Below are positions 8,540-17,308 of a stretch of DNA of 64,000 bases, one piece after another. The notes below the pieces were generated by a model that had not been told where the DNA came from, did not search any database, and was given only the letters and a program-made list of their open reading frames with translations. The translations under genes were made by a program, and so were the position numbers. The DNA comes from Desulfogranum marinum. Lineage in GTDB: Bacteria > Desulfobacterota > Desulfobulbia > Desulfobulbales > Desulfobulbaceae. Each line of letters starts with the position of its first letter. The stretch's first letter is position 1. The DNA lies in NCBI RefSeq assembly GCF_016918565.1, contig NZ_JAFFQD010000025.1, positions 1 through 64,000 of the forward strand, written 5' to 3'.

Positions 8540-10186
8540 ATGCCAGCTATACACTCTTTTTTTGATACCCCCTCCCCTGCTGGACTCACAGGAGTCAAGG
8601 CATGGTTACTAACCCATGATCATAAACGGTTGGGCATCATGTATTTATGGGCCGTGCTGTTCTGGTTCACAGTTGCTCTAACCGTAGGTTTTCTTCTCCG
8701 CATCGAATTAATGACTATCGGAAAAACCATCATGTCGGCAGAGATCTACAACTCTGCATTTACCCTGCATGGCGTTATCATGATATTTCTGTTTGTCATC
8801 CCTGCTATTCCCGCTATCTTCGGCAATTTTTTTCTTCCGATCCAGCTTGGCACCAATGATGTTTTTTTCCCGCGGTTAAACCTTCTTTCCTGGTATCTGT
8901 ATATGTTTGGTGGTCTGCTGGCAATCATATCGCTTTTTACAGCTGGGGGTTTCCCGGATACCGGCTGGACCTTCTACGTGCCTTTCAGCGTCGGTACCAA
9001 CAACAATGTTCCCCTTACGGTTTTTGCTGCCTTTATTCTGGGGATGTCGTCTATGCTTACCGGGCTTAATTTTATTACAACGGTCCACCGGATGCGTCAT
9101 AAAGCCATGGGCTGGATGCAAATTCCTCTTTTCACATGGTCTTTATATGCAACGGCCTGGGTGCAGCTATTGGCCACACCTGTTATCTCCATCACTCTAT
9201 TGCTGGTCATCTTTGAAAGAGCATTCAATATCGGCCTTTTTGACCCTGACAAAGGCGGAGATCCCTTGCTGTACCAACACCTCTTCTGGATGTACTCCCA
9301 TCCAGCGGTTTATGTGATGATTCTCCCCGGCATGGGTGTCATCTCGGAAATTATTCCCACCTTTTCTCGAAAGGCCATCTTCGGTTATAAAGCCATTGTT
9401 ATCTCTTCATTGGGGATAGCGGTTGCCGGCTCACTGGTATGGGCACACCATATGTATACCAGCGGCATGAGCGATACTGCTGTATTTGTCTTTTCATTGC
9501 TTACCTTCCTGGTGGCTATCCCAACGGCAGTCAAAGTATTTTCATGGGTGTCGACGATGTACAAAGCATCCATTGAGATGACGCCACCTCTCCTCTATGC
9601 GCTTGTATTTATATATCTTTTTTCAGTTGGAGGACTAACTGGACTGGTTTTGGGAGCAGCGGGTACGGATATCCATGTCCATGACACTCATTTCGTAGTT
9701 TCCCACTTTCACTTTACCATGTTCGGCGGTACCGGGTTTGCCTTCTTTGCGGCGCTTCACTTCTGGTGGCCCAAAATGTTCGGCATCATGTACAACTTCA
9801 AACGTGCTTACATAGCTGCGACCTTGGCTACAGTAGGTTTCATGTTCCATTATGTTCCAATGTTTATTCTTGGCATGCAGGGTATGCCGCGTCGGTACTA
9901 TGACTATTTGCCGCAATTTGCACAAGGCAATGCCCTTGCCGCTGCTGGTGGATTGCTGCTCTTTGTCGGCATTATGTTGATGTTGATCAACCTTGTTTTA
10001 AGTTTCAGAAAAAGGGAGATTTCTTCCATCAACCCTTGGGGTGGGGTTACCCTTGAGTGGACAGTCCCTTCACCGCCACCATTACATAACTTTGTTGCTG
10101 AACCCAACGTAAAAGAATATCCCTATGATTTTTCAGAAATCCTGACCGCTGAAAATGCAGGCAAAAAAGGACAGGTTACCCCCTAA
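8540..10186 (+). CDS. coxA: Cytochrome c oxidase subunit I, A2-type
   Basis: Catalytic haem-copper subunit that reduces oxygen to water and pumps protons. The 548-residue protein has about 12 membrane helices. Visible ligands are TLHGVIMIF (low-spin haem His), SHPAVY (CuB His, with the cross-linked Tyr, near residue 252), WAHHMYTSG (CuB His pair) and HDTHFVVSHFHF (haem histidines, near 381). The channel glutamate of A1 enzymes (HPEVY) is absent and the sequence reads YSHPAVY, the tyrosine-serine pattern of A2-type oxidases. The ATG at 8540 follows an AAAGGTG; the TTG at 8525 is less likely. The subunit order here is I-III-IV-II. Confidence 0.97.
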   Translation: MPAIHSFFDTPSPAGLTGVKAWLLTHDHKRLGIMYLWAVLFWFTVALTVGFLLRIELMTIGKTIMSAEIYNSAFTLHGVIMIFLFVIPAIPAIFGNFFLPIQLGTNDVFFPRLNLLSWYLYMFGGLLAIISLFTAGGFPDTGWTFYVPFSVGTNNNVPLTVFAAFILGMSSMLTGLNFITTVHRMRHKAMGWMQIPLFTWSLYATAWVQLLATPVISITLLLVIFERAFNIGLFDPDKGGDPLLYQHLFWMYSHPAVYVMILPGMGVISEIIPTFSRKAIFGYKAIVISSLGIAVAGSLVWAHHMYTSGMSDTAVFVFSLLTFLVAIPTAVKVFSWVSTMYKASIEMTPPLLYALVFIYLFSVGGLTGLVLGAAGTDIHVHDTHFVVSHFHFTMFGGTGFAFFAALHFWWPKMFGIMYNFKRAYIAATLATVGFMFHYVPMFILGMQGMPRRYYDYLPQFAQGNALAAAGGLLLFVGIMLMLINLVLSFRKREISSINPWGGVTLEWTVPSPPPLHNFVAEPNVKEYPYDFSEILTAENAGKKGQVTP

Positions 10187-10225
10187 GCCACTTATCACTA
10201 TTCAATTCGGTTAGGAGAGATTTTT

Positions 10226-10822
10226 ATGGAAAACAAGAGTGACTTTACTGGCATAAGAATTGGCATGTGGCTTTTTCTTTACACAGAAATCATTCTTTTC
10301 GGAGGGTTGTTTGTTCTCTATGCCGTGTACCTGCACATGTACCCCGATGATTTCGTATCCGGGGGCAAACAGCTCGACAGGGTTATCGGCGCCCTGAACA
10401 CGGTCATTTTACTCATCTCGAGTTTTACTGTGGCAGCCTCCATTACCGCGATCCGAAAAAACAGCAAAAAGCTATCCCTGGGGTTGCTGGCTTTTTCCTT
10501 TCTATGCGGTGTTGTCTTCCTGGTGAACAAGTATTTTGAATGGGGATATAAATTTCACCACGACATTTACCCTAACTCTGAAACCTTGACCAACGGCCCT
10601 CCTGGTGAAAATATCTTCTTCGGTCTCTATTATGTGATTACAGGCCTCCATGGCCTCCATGTTATTATCGGCATGACCCTACTTGCTGTCAGCTTTATAT
10701 GGGTGGCTAAGGGCAAAATAGAGCATAATAACTTTGCCATGCTTGAAAATTCAGGCCTTTACTGGCACTTGGTCGACCTTATCTGGATATTTGTTTTTCC
10801 TCTATTTTACTTGGTGTTATAA
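10226..10822 (+). CDS. coxC: Cytochrome c oxidase subunit III
   Basis: The 198-residue membrane protein has five hydrophobic helices, consistent with the short form of subunit III. Family marks are WLFLYTEIILFGGLF near the start, HGLHVIIGM in the middle and WHLVDLIWIFVFPLFYL at the end. Subunit III stabilises the catalytic core and keeps proton uptake active. An AGGAGAG ribosome binding site precedes the ATG. It lies 39 bp after coxA and 17 bp before the subunit IV gene. Confidence 0.93.
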   Translation: MENKSDFTGIRIGMWLFLYTEIILFGGLFVLYAVYLHMYPDDFVSGGKQLDRVIGALNTVILLISSFTVAASITAIRKNSKKLSLGLLAFSFLCGVVFLVNKYFEWGYKFHHDIYPNSETLTNGPPGENIFFGLYYVITGLHGLHVIIGMTLLAVSFIWVAKGKIEHNNFAMLENSGLYWHLVDLIWIFVFPLFYLVL

Positions 10823-10839
10823 GATTGTAAGGAGTGGTT

Positions 10840-11127
10840 ATGCAAAATGATGCACCTCAGCATTTGATGGGATACAAAACCCTGGCAGCTGTTCTTGCAA
10901 TCCTGCTTATGCTTACAGGGATAACCGTAGGCGTCAGCTATGTTGACCTCGGCATTATGAATGTTCCCTTAGCTCTTGGGATTGCTTCGACCAAAGTTAC
11001 ATTTGTCCTTTTATTTTTCATGCATCTAAAATACGAAGGCAAAGCCATTAAAGTTTCTTTTCTATGCACCATTTTTTTCCTGGCAATAATGATAAGCTTT
11101 ACATTCTGGGATGTAGCATTCCGATAA
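10840..11127 (+). CDS. Cytochrome c oxidase subunit IV-type protein
   Basis: The 95-residue protein has three hydrophobic helices and the FFMHLKYE motif between the second and third, typical of the prokaryotic subunit IV family. It is thought to help assemble or stabilise the oxidase. The ATG at 10840 is chosen because AAGGAG lies 6 bp upstream; the GTG at 10834 overlaps that site. It sits between subunit III and subunit II genes. Confidence 0.88.
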   Translation: MQNDAPQHLMGYKTLAAVLAILLMLTGITVGVSYVDLGIMNVPLALGIASTKVTFVLLFFMHLKYEGKAIKVSFLCTIFFLAIMISFTFWDVAFR

Positions 11128-11149
11128 TATTGGAGAAAAGGTATAAAAT

Positions 11150-11746
11150 ATGGATCCTGTATTAGGGGTAGATCGCGCATTCTGGTATATATTCATTGTT
11201 TCTGCGATATTTCTGGCGGGCATAACCGTCGTCATGGTCTATTTTGTCTTTCGGTATCGCCGCGCTAAACACCCTCAACCTGCAGATATTAGAGACAACT
11301 GGAAACTCGAACTTCTATGGACAGTCATCCCCACTATCATTGCTCTTTCAATGTTCTGGGTCGGCTGGCAGTCATACACGGGCCTACGTAATGTTCCAGC
11401 CGGCGCAGTGCAGATAGAGGCTTTAGGGCAGATGTTTTCCTGGATTTTTATTTACGACAACGACAAAGAAACAGAAAATGAGTTGGTTGTCCCGGCCCAT
11501 ACACCTATCAAGCTCAATATTGAGTCTCTGGATGTGTTGCACAGTTTCTATATCCCTGCTTTCAGAGTCAAAGCAGATGCCGTTAAAAACTTTCCTACTT
11601 ATGTCTGGTTTAGAACCAACGAGCCCGGACAATACGACATTTTATGTGCCGAATACTGTGGATTGGATCATTCTCAAATGGTTGCCAAGCTGACTGTCCT
11701 CCCTAAAAATCAGTACCAGGAATGGCTCGATCAAGAAGATGAGTAG
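11150..11746 (+). CDS. coxB: Cytochrome c oxidase subunit II (CuA)
   Basis: Carries the CuA centre that receives electrons from cytochrome c. Two N-terminal membrane helices (about 10-35 and 52-75) are followed by a cupredoxin domain. The CuA ligands are visible as DVLHSF and CAEYCGLDHSQM (C-x3-C-x3-H-x2-M, about residues 166-177). At 198 residues it lacks the C-terminal cytochrome c domain of caa3 enzymes, so a separate electron donor is needed; none lies in the operon. Its last 8 bases overlap the haem O synthase gene. Confidence 0.95.
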   Translation: MDPVLGVDRAFWYIFIVSAIFLAGITVVMVYFVFRYRRAKHPQPADIRDNWKLELLWTVIPTIIALSMFWVGWQSYTGLRNVPAGAVQIEALGQMFSWIFIYDNDKETENELVVPAHTPIKLNIESLDVLHSFYIPAFRVKADAVKNFPTYVWFRTNEPGQYDILCAEYCGLDHSQMVAKLTVLPKNQYQEWLDQEDE

Positions 11747-12632
11747 CACGATCAAGGCAAGCTCCCCTTTTTTTGCCTTTATAGTGCCCTGGCTGCAGCT
11801 AATAAAAGGGGTACTTTGTATACCCATCGCTCTTTCAGCAGGCTTTGGTTATATCCTGTATACTCGCACGATAAACGGTACTCTAGTCCTGCTCACTCTG
11901 GCTATGTTTCTCCTGGCCTGCGGATCTGCGGCGCTCAACAGTCTGCAAGAAAGAAAGATCGACAGGCTCTACCAAAGAACGAGCCACCGCCCGCTTGTCA
12001 CGGGTCAACTCTCGCCCGCTATGGTTATACCTTTTCTCGGCAGTCTGATAGCCGTCGCCTTTTTATTGCTATTAACAATCGATGCAACGGCTAGGACTTT
12101 ATTACTGGGCATACTTGGAGTTATCATCTACAATGGCCTGTATACTCCGCTCAAGCATCGAACCAGCCTCTCTCTTCTGATTGGTGGCCTGGCAGGATCA
12201 CTTCCACCTGTCATCGGCTGGTGTGCCGCTGGAGGCTCGATAGCTGATTACAGAATAGCAGCCATTGCCACTTTTTTTTATCTCTGGCAGGTTCCTCATT
12301 TTTTCCTCATATTATTAGTACACAAAAATGATTATATCCGTGTCGATCACCCTAATTTAGCAGTTGCCCTCTCTGAAAACAAACTACGGCGGATAACGTG
12401 GATTTGGATTTTTGCCTATGCATCAGTTGGCCTCATCATTTCAAGCTTACCCGGATTTCTCACCATTTTTTCAAGATGTTCCACCGGCACAATCGCCCTC
12501 CTCACTGTGGGGCTGCTTTCTTTTCACCTCGTGCTTCGTCCTTCTCCATCTCATTACAGCCGTCTCTTTCAAGTCCTTAACATTTCTTTTTTCTTCAATA
12601 TTTCACTGATTGCAATTCTAGAAATCTTGTAA
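11739..12632 (+). CDS. ctaB: Protohaem IX farnesyltransferase (haem O synthase)
   Basis: An integral membrane UbiA-family prenyltransferase that adds a farnesyl group to haem B, giving haem O for the oxidase. The 297-residue product has about eight hydrophobic segments. The prenyl-diphosphate binding region reads NSLQERKIDRLYQRTSHRPL, matching the family N-x-x-x-D-x-x-x-D...RT..RPL pattern except that the first acidic residue is Glu. It overlaps coxB by 8 bp (ATGAGTAG). No haem A synthase gene (ctaA) is in the window, so whether the enzyme carries haem O or haem A cannot be told from here. Confidence 0.9.
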   Translation: MSSTIKASSPFFAFIVPWLQLIKGVLCIPIALSAGFGYILYTRTINGTLVLLTLAMFLLACGSAALNSLQERKIDRLYQRTSHRPLVTGQLSPAMVIPFLGSLIAVAFLLLLTIDATARTLLLGILGVIIYNGLYTPLKHRTSLSLLIGGLAGSLPPVIGWCAAGGSIADYRIAAIATFFYLWQVPHFFLILLVHKNDYIRVDHPNLAVALSENKLRRITWIWIFAYASVGLIISSLPGFLTIFSRCSTGTIALLTVGLLSFHLVLRPSPSHYSRLFQVLNISFFFNISLIAILEIL

Positions 12633-12733
12633 CTGTTCTGCAATTCTCCAGATACGCGCAAGCAGGCTGGTCAACCATGGAGTAATGGACTATTTTGGGC
12701 CATACTATGTGCAGATTGACTGTTGCTGAAGGG

Positions 12734-13849
12734 TCACGATCTTTCTTCCTTCCTCAATGCACTTAGCCAATGAACATACTCTGCGCCCACAGTTTTCCAT
12801 GAATGGGGTGTCGTGAGAGCCTGACTTTTTTCCTGGCTCATCTGCTCATTACGATCGATCAGATCACCCAATCTTTTTTTCAACTGATTCTTTTTGTAGC
12901 GAAACTCCACAGGAAAAAGTTCTTGATATGCCAAGCGATCAGGTACCAAAGGCACACAGCCTGCCCGTACGGCTTCGAGTACAGACATGCCGAAGAATTC
13001 ATGAATGGCTGTTGAAACCACAATAGTTCCTCTTTGTAACATTTTATAATACCGGGTCCGATCAGGAACATAACCAAAATGGAGCAAATGCTTTGCAAGC
13101 CTGGTCTTTGCCTTGTCAAATATTTCCGGACTATCCTGGAACGTTTCCCCTAAAACCAAAAGCTGAAAATCAGCCCCTTGCTCGGAAAGCTCAAACAGCG
13201 TAGAGAAAAAAGAGTTCGGATTCTTATCATGCTCCCAGCGATGATTCCAAACCACGACAGGACTGGTTGGCCTTTCTGTTCCTTGCCCAAGGGCATCAAT
13301 AGGCGAGAAGTCCATTCCAGGAGAAATCACAGTCGATTTTTCAAAAAGATCATTGACTAAATGATGCAAATTAATGTCAGCAGCTTTTTTAAGGTAACGC
13401 CTAATTCCAGATAAAAAAGTTGATCGATTATACTCACTATTAAAGGCCAGGCTATCTGCACACAGCGCTGAAGTAAAATTAATGGCCGTGAACTGAAAAC
13501 GCGCCTGATCCTGGGGCCTGGAAGGATAGGCAAATTGATTCTCATGAAAATAGATGGCAACAGGAAGCAAGATGCCCCTGCCGGCCAATAAGGAGCGCAA
13601 TACAGCAACATCTATAAAGGTAGACGTGAGTATTCCATCGAATCGATACCCGTTTTGAATAAACCCAATTATCTGTTCAGCCATCCAGGGAGCAGCAAGC
13701 TGCATTCTCATTTTCCACTTTCTCGCCGGGAGGGTTAACAAAGTGAAATCCTGATCACGTAATTCTTTTTGCAAGCCCTGGATAAATATTTTGTGGGAAC
13801 CGCCGTAATAAGGCTCAATAATAAGGTAATGTTTTTTTAATGATTGCAT
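12734..13849 (-). CDS. DUF3524 glycosyltransferase, tRNA-queuosine mannosyltransferase-like
   Basis: The 371-residue cytoplasmic protein has an N-terminal IIEPYYGGSHK...PARKWKMRM pattern that is diagnostic of the DUF3524 domain. A GT4-like C-terminal half follows, with VWNHRWEHDKNP, LGETFQDSPEIF and HEFFGMSVLEAVRAGCVPLVPD, the nucleotide-sugar binding block. Vertebrate members (GTDC1/QTMAN) add mannose to queuosine in tRNA-Asp; a bacterial member doing the same is inference. It stands alone between the oxidase operon and the SprA-like gene, with no queuosine genes beside it. Confidence 0.8.
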   Translation of the reverse strand: MQSLKKHYLIIEPYYGGSHKIFIQGLQKELRDQDFTLLTLPARKWKMRMQLAAPWMAEQIIGFIQNGYRFDGILTSTFIDVAVLRSLLAGRGILLPVAIYFHENQFAYPSRPQDQARFQFTAINFTSALCADSLAFNSEYNRSTFLSGIRRYLKKAADINLHHLVNDLFEKSTVISPGMDFSPIDALGQGTERPTSPVVVWNHRWEHDKNPNSFFSTLFELSEQGADFQLLVLGETFQDSPEIFDKAKTRLAKHLLHFGYVPDRTRYYKMLQRGTIVVSTAIHEFFGMSVLEAVRAGCVPLVPDRLAYQELFPVEFRYKKNQLKKRLGDLIDRNEQMSQEKSQALTTPHSWKTVGAEYVHWLSALRKEERS

Positions 13850-14248
13850 GGTTTACACTCAAGACCTTTCTAAAAATGACAAAGCAGAATAACGCTTCAG
13901 GAGCACTCTACGGAGCCTACGCTTACTTTACGCACCACCATGCTGTAAAAAGGAGCATCCTTATCATTATCCAGCCTGATTGCATGTACCAGGAGCACTG
14001 CTTGATAAGTTGCAAAGCAAAATATACAACCCGGAAAATCAAGCTTTTCTTTTTCTTCACTTTTTCTATTTAGAACTGGCTGTTCTTGACTGACATCTCT
14101 CAAAAGCCTCTGCTCTCACGATATTTTTTATGCGCAGTTAAAATATTTTTGCAAAAATAGGCTTGGAAAAGTTCTTTTGCACCTGTACATCGTCATTTTT
14201 TTGCCGTATATTTGCTTGATACACAACTTATTATTTTCTGCTATCATC
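13850..14248. other. Intergenic region with a short shared palindrome
   Basis: No gene is convincing here. The one notable item is TAGAACTGGCTGTTCT at 14071-14086, an AGAAC/GTTCT palindrome found identically at 57576-57591 in another intergenic region. Confidence 0.5.
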
Positions 14249-15001
14249 ATGTATTCCAATCAGGCATCAACACATACAGCGCTTTTACCCTCTCTGGGTG
14301 GTGGCTATACATCAGGCCAACTCAAATCGCAACCAGCTCGAGAGATCAGTGTACCTGTGCCGGCGTCACAGGCTGATCTTACTAAAAATACAGGCACTAA
14401 TGAAACGCTTGATCGTATAACACTGTCACCACAAAGCAGACACTTGGCTGCCGGCTTGGCGCAAAACAAAGATGATGCCCAAGGGGAGAAACAGGACACA
14501 GCTGAAAACCAACCTCGCCAAAACAACCAGCAGATAGCACAACTCAACGCTGAAGAACAACGTGCTGTTGAACAACTCAAACAGCGAGACATGGAAGTTC
14601 GCAGTCACGAACAGGCGCATCTGGCAAATGCAGGCCAGTATGCTGCAGGCAGTGCACAATATACCTACCAAAAAGGACCCGACGGCAAAAGGTATGCCGT
14701 AGGTGGCGAGGTGCCGATAGATATAAGTAAAGAAAGTACCCCGGAAGCCACTCTTCAAAAAATGCAGACTGTTCGAAAAGCAGCACTGGCCCCGGCAAAC
14801 CCTTCTTCAGCAGATCGACAAATAGCTGCCACCGCCACTCAGAAAGAAGCCCAGGCAAGACAGGAAATGCAAAAAGCCAGTGCAGATGAATCAGCTGCCC
14901 GCCCTTCAAAGGAACTTGAAACGACTGTCGAGTCAACAGAGCCTGAAAACAGTGCAACTACGCCCTCATTATCCCGACAAGCTTTTACAGCTGTTGCGTG
15001 A
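14249..15001 (+). CDS. SprA-related putative metalloprotease-like protein
   Basis: The 250-residue product matches the SprA-related family: a low-complexity Gln/Ala/Glu-rich N-terminal part, then the block VRSHEQAHLANAGQYA, with an HExxH-type HEQAH, followed by YQKGPDGKRYAVGGEVPIDIS and a repeated Ala/Gln-rich helical tail with RQIAATATQKEAQAR. HExxH suggests a zinc protease, but catalysis is not established for the family to my knowledge. The ATG at 14249 starts the conserved MYSNQAS; the extra upstream frame from 14177 looks accidental. Single gene. Confidence 0.75.
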   Translation: MYSNQASTHTALLPSLGGGYTSGQLKSQPAREISVPVPASQADLTKNTGTNETLDRITLSPQSRHLAAGLAQNKDDAQGEKQDTAENQPRQNNQQIAQLNAEEQRAVEQLKQRDMEVRSHEQAHLANAGQYAAGSAQYTYQKGPDGKRYAVGGEVPIDISKESTPEATLQKMQTVRKAALAPANPSSADRQIAATATQKEAQARQEMQKASADESAARPSKELETTVESTEPENSATTPSLSRQAFTAVA

Positions 15002-15109
15002 ACAGTCATCTTACAACTTTGCAACATAGTACTTAAAGCTCGTTTAACATTTATCCGCTACCCTTGGCTTCTTGTACAGGGTATTCTTTTTTGACCCCGG
15101 AAATATACA

Positions 15110-16426
15110 ATGCAACCAACAGAATTTGTACAGGGACTCTTCCAATACATCCAGGACTCCCCCACCCCCTTTCATGCTGTGAAAAACAGTGAGGAAATCC
15201 TCTCCCTCAACGGATTTCAACGACTTGACGAGGCTGCCTCCTGGCAGGGACTTGAACCTGGTGCCTATTACGTAACCCGTAACCGCTCCAGCCTCATTGC
15301 TTTCAACCTGACCCAACCACCTCACCCACACCAAACTTTACGAATGGCAGGAGCCCACACAGACAGCCCCTGTTTAAAAGTAAAACCCCAACCACTTATT
15401 ACAACTCAATCCTGCATTCAGATTGGGGTCGAGGTCTATGGGGGAGCGCTGCTCAATCCATGGTTTGACAGGGATCTCTCCTTGGCAGGCCGCCTGACCT
15501 GGAAGCCTCAACAGGGACCAATACAGTCTGGGCTCATTGATTTCAAAAGACCGGTCGCCATTATTCCCAGTCTGGCCATTCACCTTGATCGAGAAGCAAA
15601 CGACAACCGTTCGATCAACAAGCAAAATGACATTGTTCCGCTGGCATTAATGGCTCACGACGACATAACGCCGGATTTCCACGCCCTGCTCAAAGAACAG
15701 CTTGATATGGATTGTCCTGCCAATCAAGCGACCTCCATACTTGACTTTGACCTGTTTTTTTATGATGCACAACCACCTGCTCAAGTCGGTTTTAATAAAG
15801 AATTTCTGACCAGTGCAAGGTTTGACAACCTTCTCTCCTGCTATGCACTGATAAAAGCTGCAACAATGACCGAAGCACCACAGGATTTTATGATTGTACT
15901 CAATGATAACGAAGAAACAGGTTCTGTATCCACCACCGGTGCCCAAGGCTCGTTTCTGCAATCCGTCCTTGAACGCCTCTACCCGGAGCCGGCTCATCGC
16001 ACCCGGGTGACCAGCAGGTCGCTGTTTATCTCCGTGGACAACGCCCATGCCGTGCACCCTAATTTCCCAACCAAATATGAAGGGAACCATTTACCAAAAC
16101 TCAACAGAGGACCAGTACTCAAAAAAAATGCCAATCAACGATATGCATCCAACAGTGTCACCAGTGGTCTGTTCAAATTGATATGCGAGAAAGCAGAAGT
16201 ACCTGTGCAGGAATTCGTTATGCGAAATGACATGGCGTGTGGATCAACCATCGGCCCCTTAACCGCTGCAGCCATCGGGGTGCCTACAGTTGACATCGGG
16301 ATCCCGTCCCTGGCCATGCATTCAATAAGGGAAACCGTAGGTAACCTGGATGGCTGGTATCTTTCCGAAGTACTGTCCGGATTTTTCCAGGAACAACAGG
16401 AACAGCTTCGCCGGCAGGATGTATAA
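15110..16426 (+). CDS. apeB: M18-family aminopeptidase
   Basis: A zinc aminopeptidase of the aspartyl aminopeptidase family, probably cytoplasmic. Its 438 residues match the family length. Metal and catalytic blocks are AGAHTDSPCLKVKP (first His/Asp), NDNEETGSVSTTGAQGS (Glu-Glu), SVDNAHAVHPNFP (Asp) and the C-terminal IPSLAMHSIRE (His). The start is clear, followed by the typical FVQGLFQYIQDSPTPFHAV. Its stop overlaps the first base of the lytic transglycosylase gene, so the two are likely co-transcribed. Confidence 0.95.
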   Translation: MQPTEFVQGLFQYIQDSPTPFHAVKNSEEILSLNGFQRLDEAASWQGLEPGAYYVTRNRSSLIAFNLTQPPHPHQTLRMAGAHTDSPCLKVKPQPLITTQSCIQIGVEVYGGALLNPWFDRDLSLAGRLTWKPQQGPIQSGLIDFKRPVAIIPSLAIHLDREANDNRSINKQNDIVPLALMAHDDITPDFHALLKEQLDMDCPANQATSILDFDLFFYDAQPPAQVGFNKEFLTSARFDNLLSCYALIKAATMTEAPQDFMIVLNDNEETGSVSTTGAQGSFLQSVLERLYPEPAHRTRVTSRSLFISVDNAHAVHPNFPTKYEGNHLPKLNRGPVLKKNANQRYASNSVTSGLFKLICEKAEVPVQEFVMRNDMACGSTIGPLTAAAIGVPTVDIGIPSLAMHSIRETVGNLDGWYLSEVLSGFFQEQQEQLRRQDV

Positions 16427-17049
16427 TGCAGAGATATCTTTCCCGCAGACTCTCCTATCTGCTCATATTCAGCTTGCTCTATCTCGTGTACACTGCAGAT
16501 GCCAAAGCAGCGCTGTCACAATATGTTAGAAAACACAGGAACATATCCGTTACTAATCAACAGGCCGCCAATGTGGCCAGGTTTAATCATCTTATTGAAT
16601 ATTTCAGCTCTTTTTCTTATTTCAAGCCTCGTCACAAGGTAAATGCAAATTTCATCCGTGCGCTCATGCTGGCTGAATCCAATGGCGACCCAAGGGCAAC
16701 TTCCAGTAAAGATGCGAAAGGACTCTGTCAAATAACATTTCCTACAGGCAAACAGGCGGCCAGTGAATTAGCCAAAAAAGATATAAATTTTCGGTATGTC
16801 AGCAAGCGTAGACTGCTCAATCTTCGCCCCCAGGATCTGTACAACCCATCCATAAATATCCTGCTTACCTGTTACCTGATATCCAAATACAATTACAATT
16901 TTCAAGGCAAGCTGGATTTGGTCGTAGCAGCGTGGAATGCAGGTGAATACTCGATCACCAACAATCGCCCTCCCCAGTATAAAGAAACCCTCAACCTCAT
17001 TGGCAAGGTCAACGGCTATTTTATTTATTTCCTAAAAAATAAGCGCTGA
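16426..17049 (+). CDS. Lytic transglycosylase (SLT domain)
   Basis: The 207-residue exported peptidoglycan-cleaving enzyme has an N-terminal hydrophobic signal (about 9-25) and an SLT/lysozyme-like domain. The catalytic glutamate is in LMLAESNGDP; GLCQITFPTG and VVAAWNAGE are the usual downstream blocks. It cleaves the MurNAc-GlcNAc bond to give anhydro ends. It is translationally coupled to the aminopeptidase gene. A weak GCTG/CAGC stem with eight Ts at 17045-17065 overlaps its stop codon and may terminate the pair. Confidence 0.9.
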   Translation: MQRYLSRRLSYLLIFSLLYLVYTADAKAALSQYVRKHRNISVTNQQAANVARFNHLIEYFSSFSYFKPRHKVNANFIRALMLAESNGDPRATSSKDAKGLCQITFPTGKQAASELAKKDINFRYVSKRRLLNLRPQDLYNPSINILLTCYLISKYNYNFQGKLDLVVAAWNAGEYSITNNRPPQYKETLNLIGKVNGYFIYFLKNKR

Positions 17050-17134
17050 TTACCAGCTTTTTTTTAGACAGATCAGGATCTATCATCGTCAACGACATGC
17101 CAGTTTCACATACAAACAGTGTATAATTGAACAA

Positions 17135-17253
17135 CCCGAATTTCTCATGAACCTTTTGATTTCAAACTCAATCAATTGATATTATTGTTTAAAGAGTAAT
17201 TGTACAATTAACAACCTGTTTTCAGTTTTAAATCAAAAAGTTCCCCCTTCGGG
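17135..17253 (+). repeat. Interspersed repeat, copy B (119 bp)
   Basis: Best-preserved copy of the three-copy element. The outermost pair is CCCGAA (17135-17140) with TTCGGG (17248-17253); the inner arms are GAACCTTTTGATTT (17149-17162) and AAATCAAAAAGTTC (17230-17243). The core has ATCAATTGAT, AAAGAGTAATTG and AATTAACA, as in copies A and C. It lies between convergent genes. Confidence 0.85.
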
Positions 17254-17308
17254 CTAGACACAATGCTCTCATAAGCAATCTTAACGAAGTTAACAACTGG
17301 TCAGGATT

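Noticed and set aside
13850-14248. LexA-type operator at the AGAAC/GTTCT palindrome
   Set aside because: The spacer is 5 bp where the Gram-positive box has 4, and neither gene beside the two copies is a usual SOS gene.
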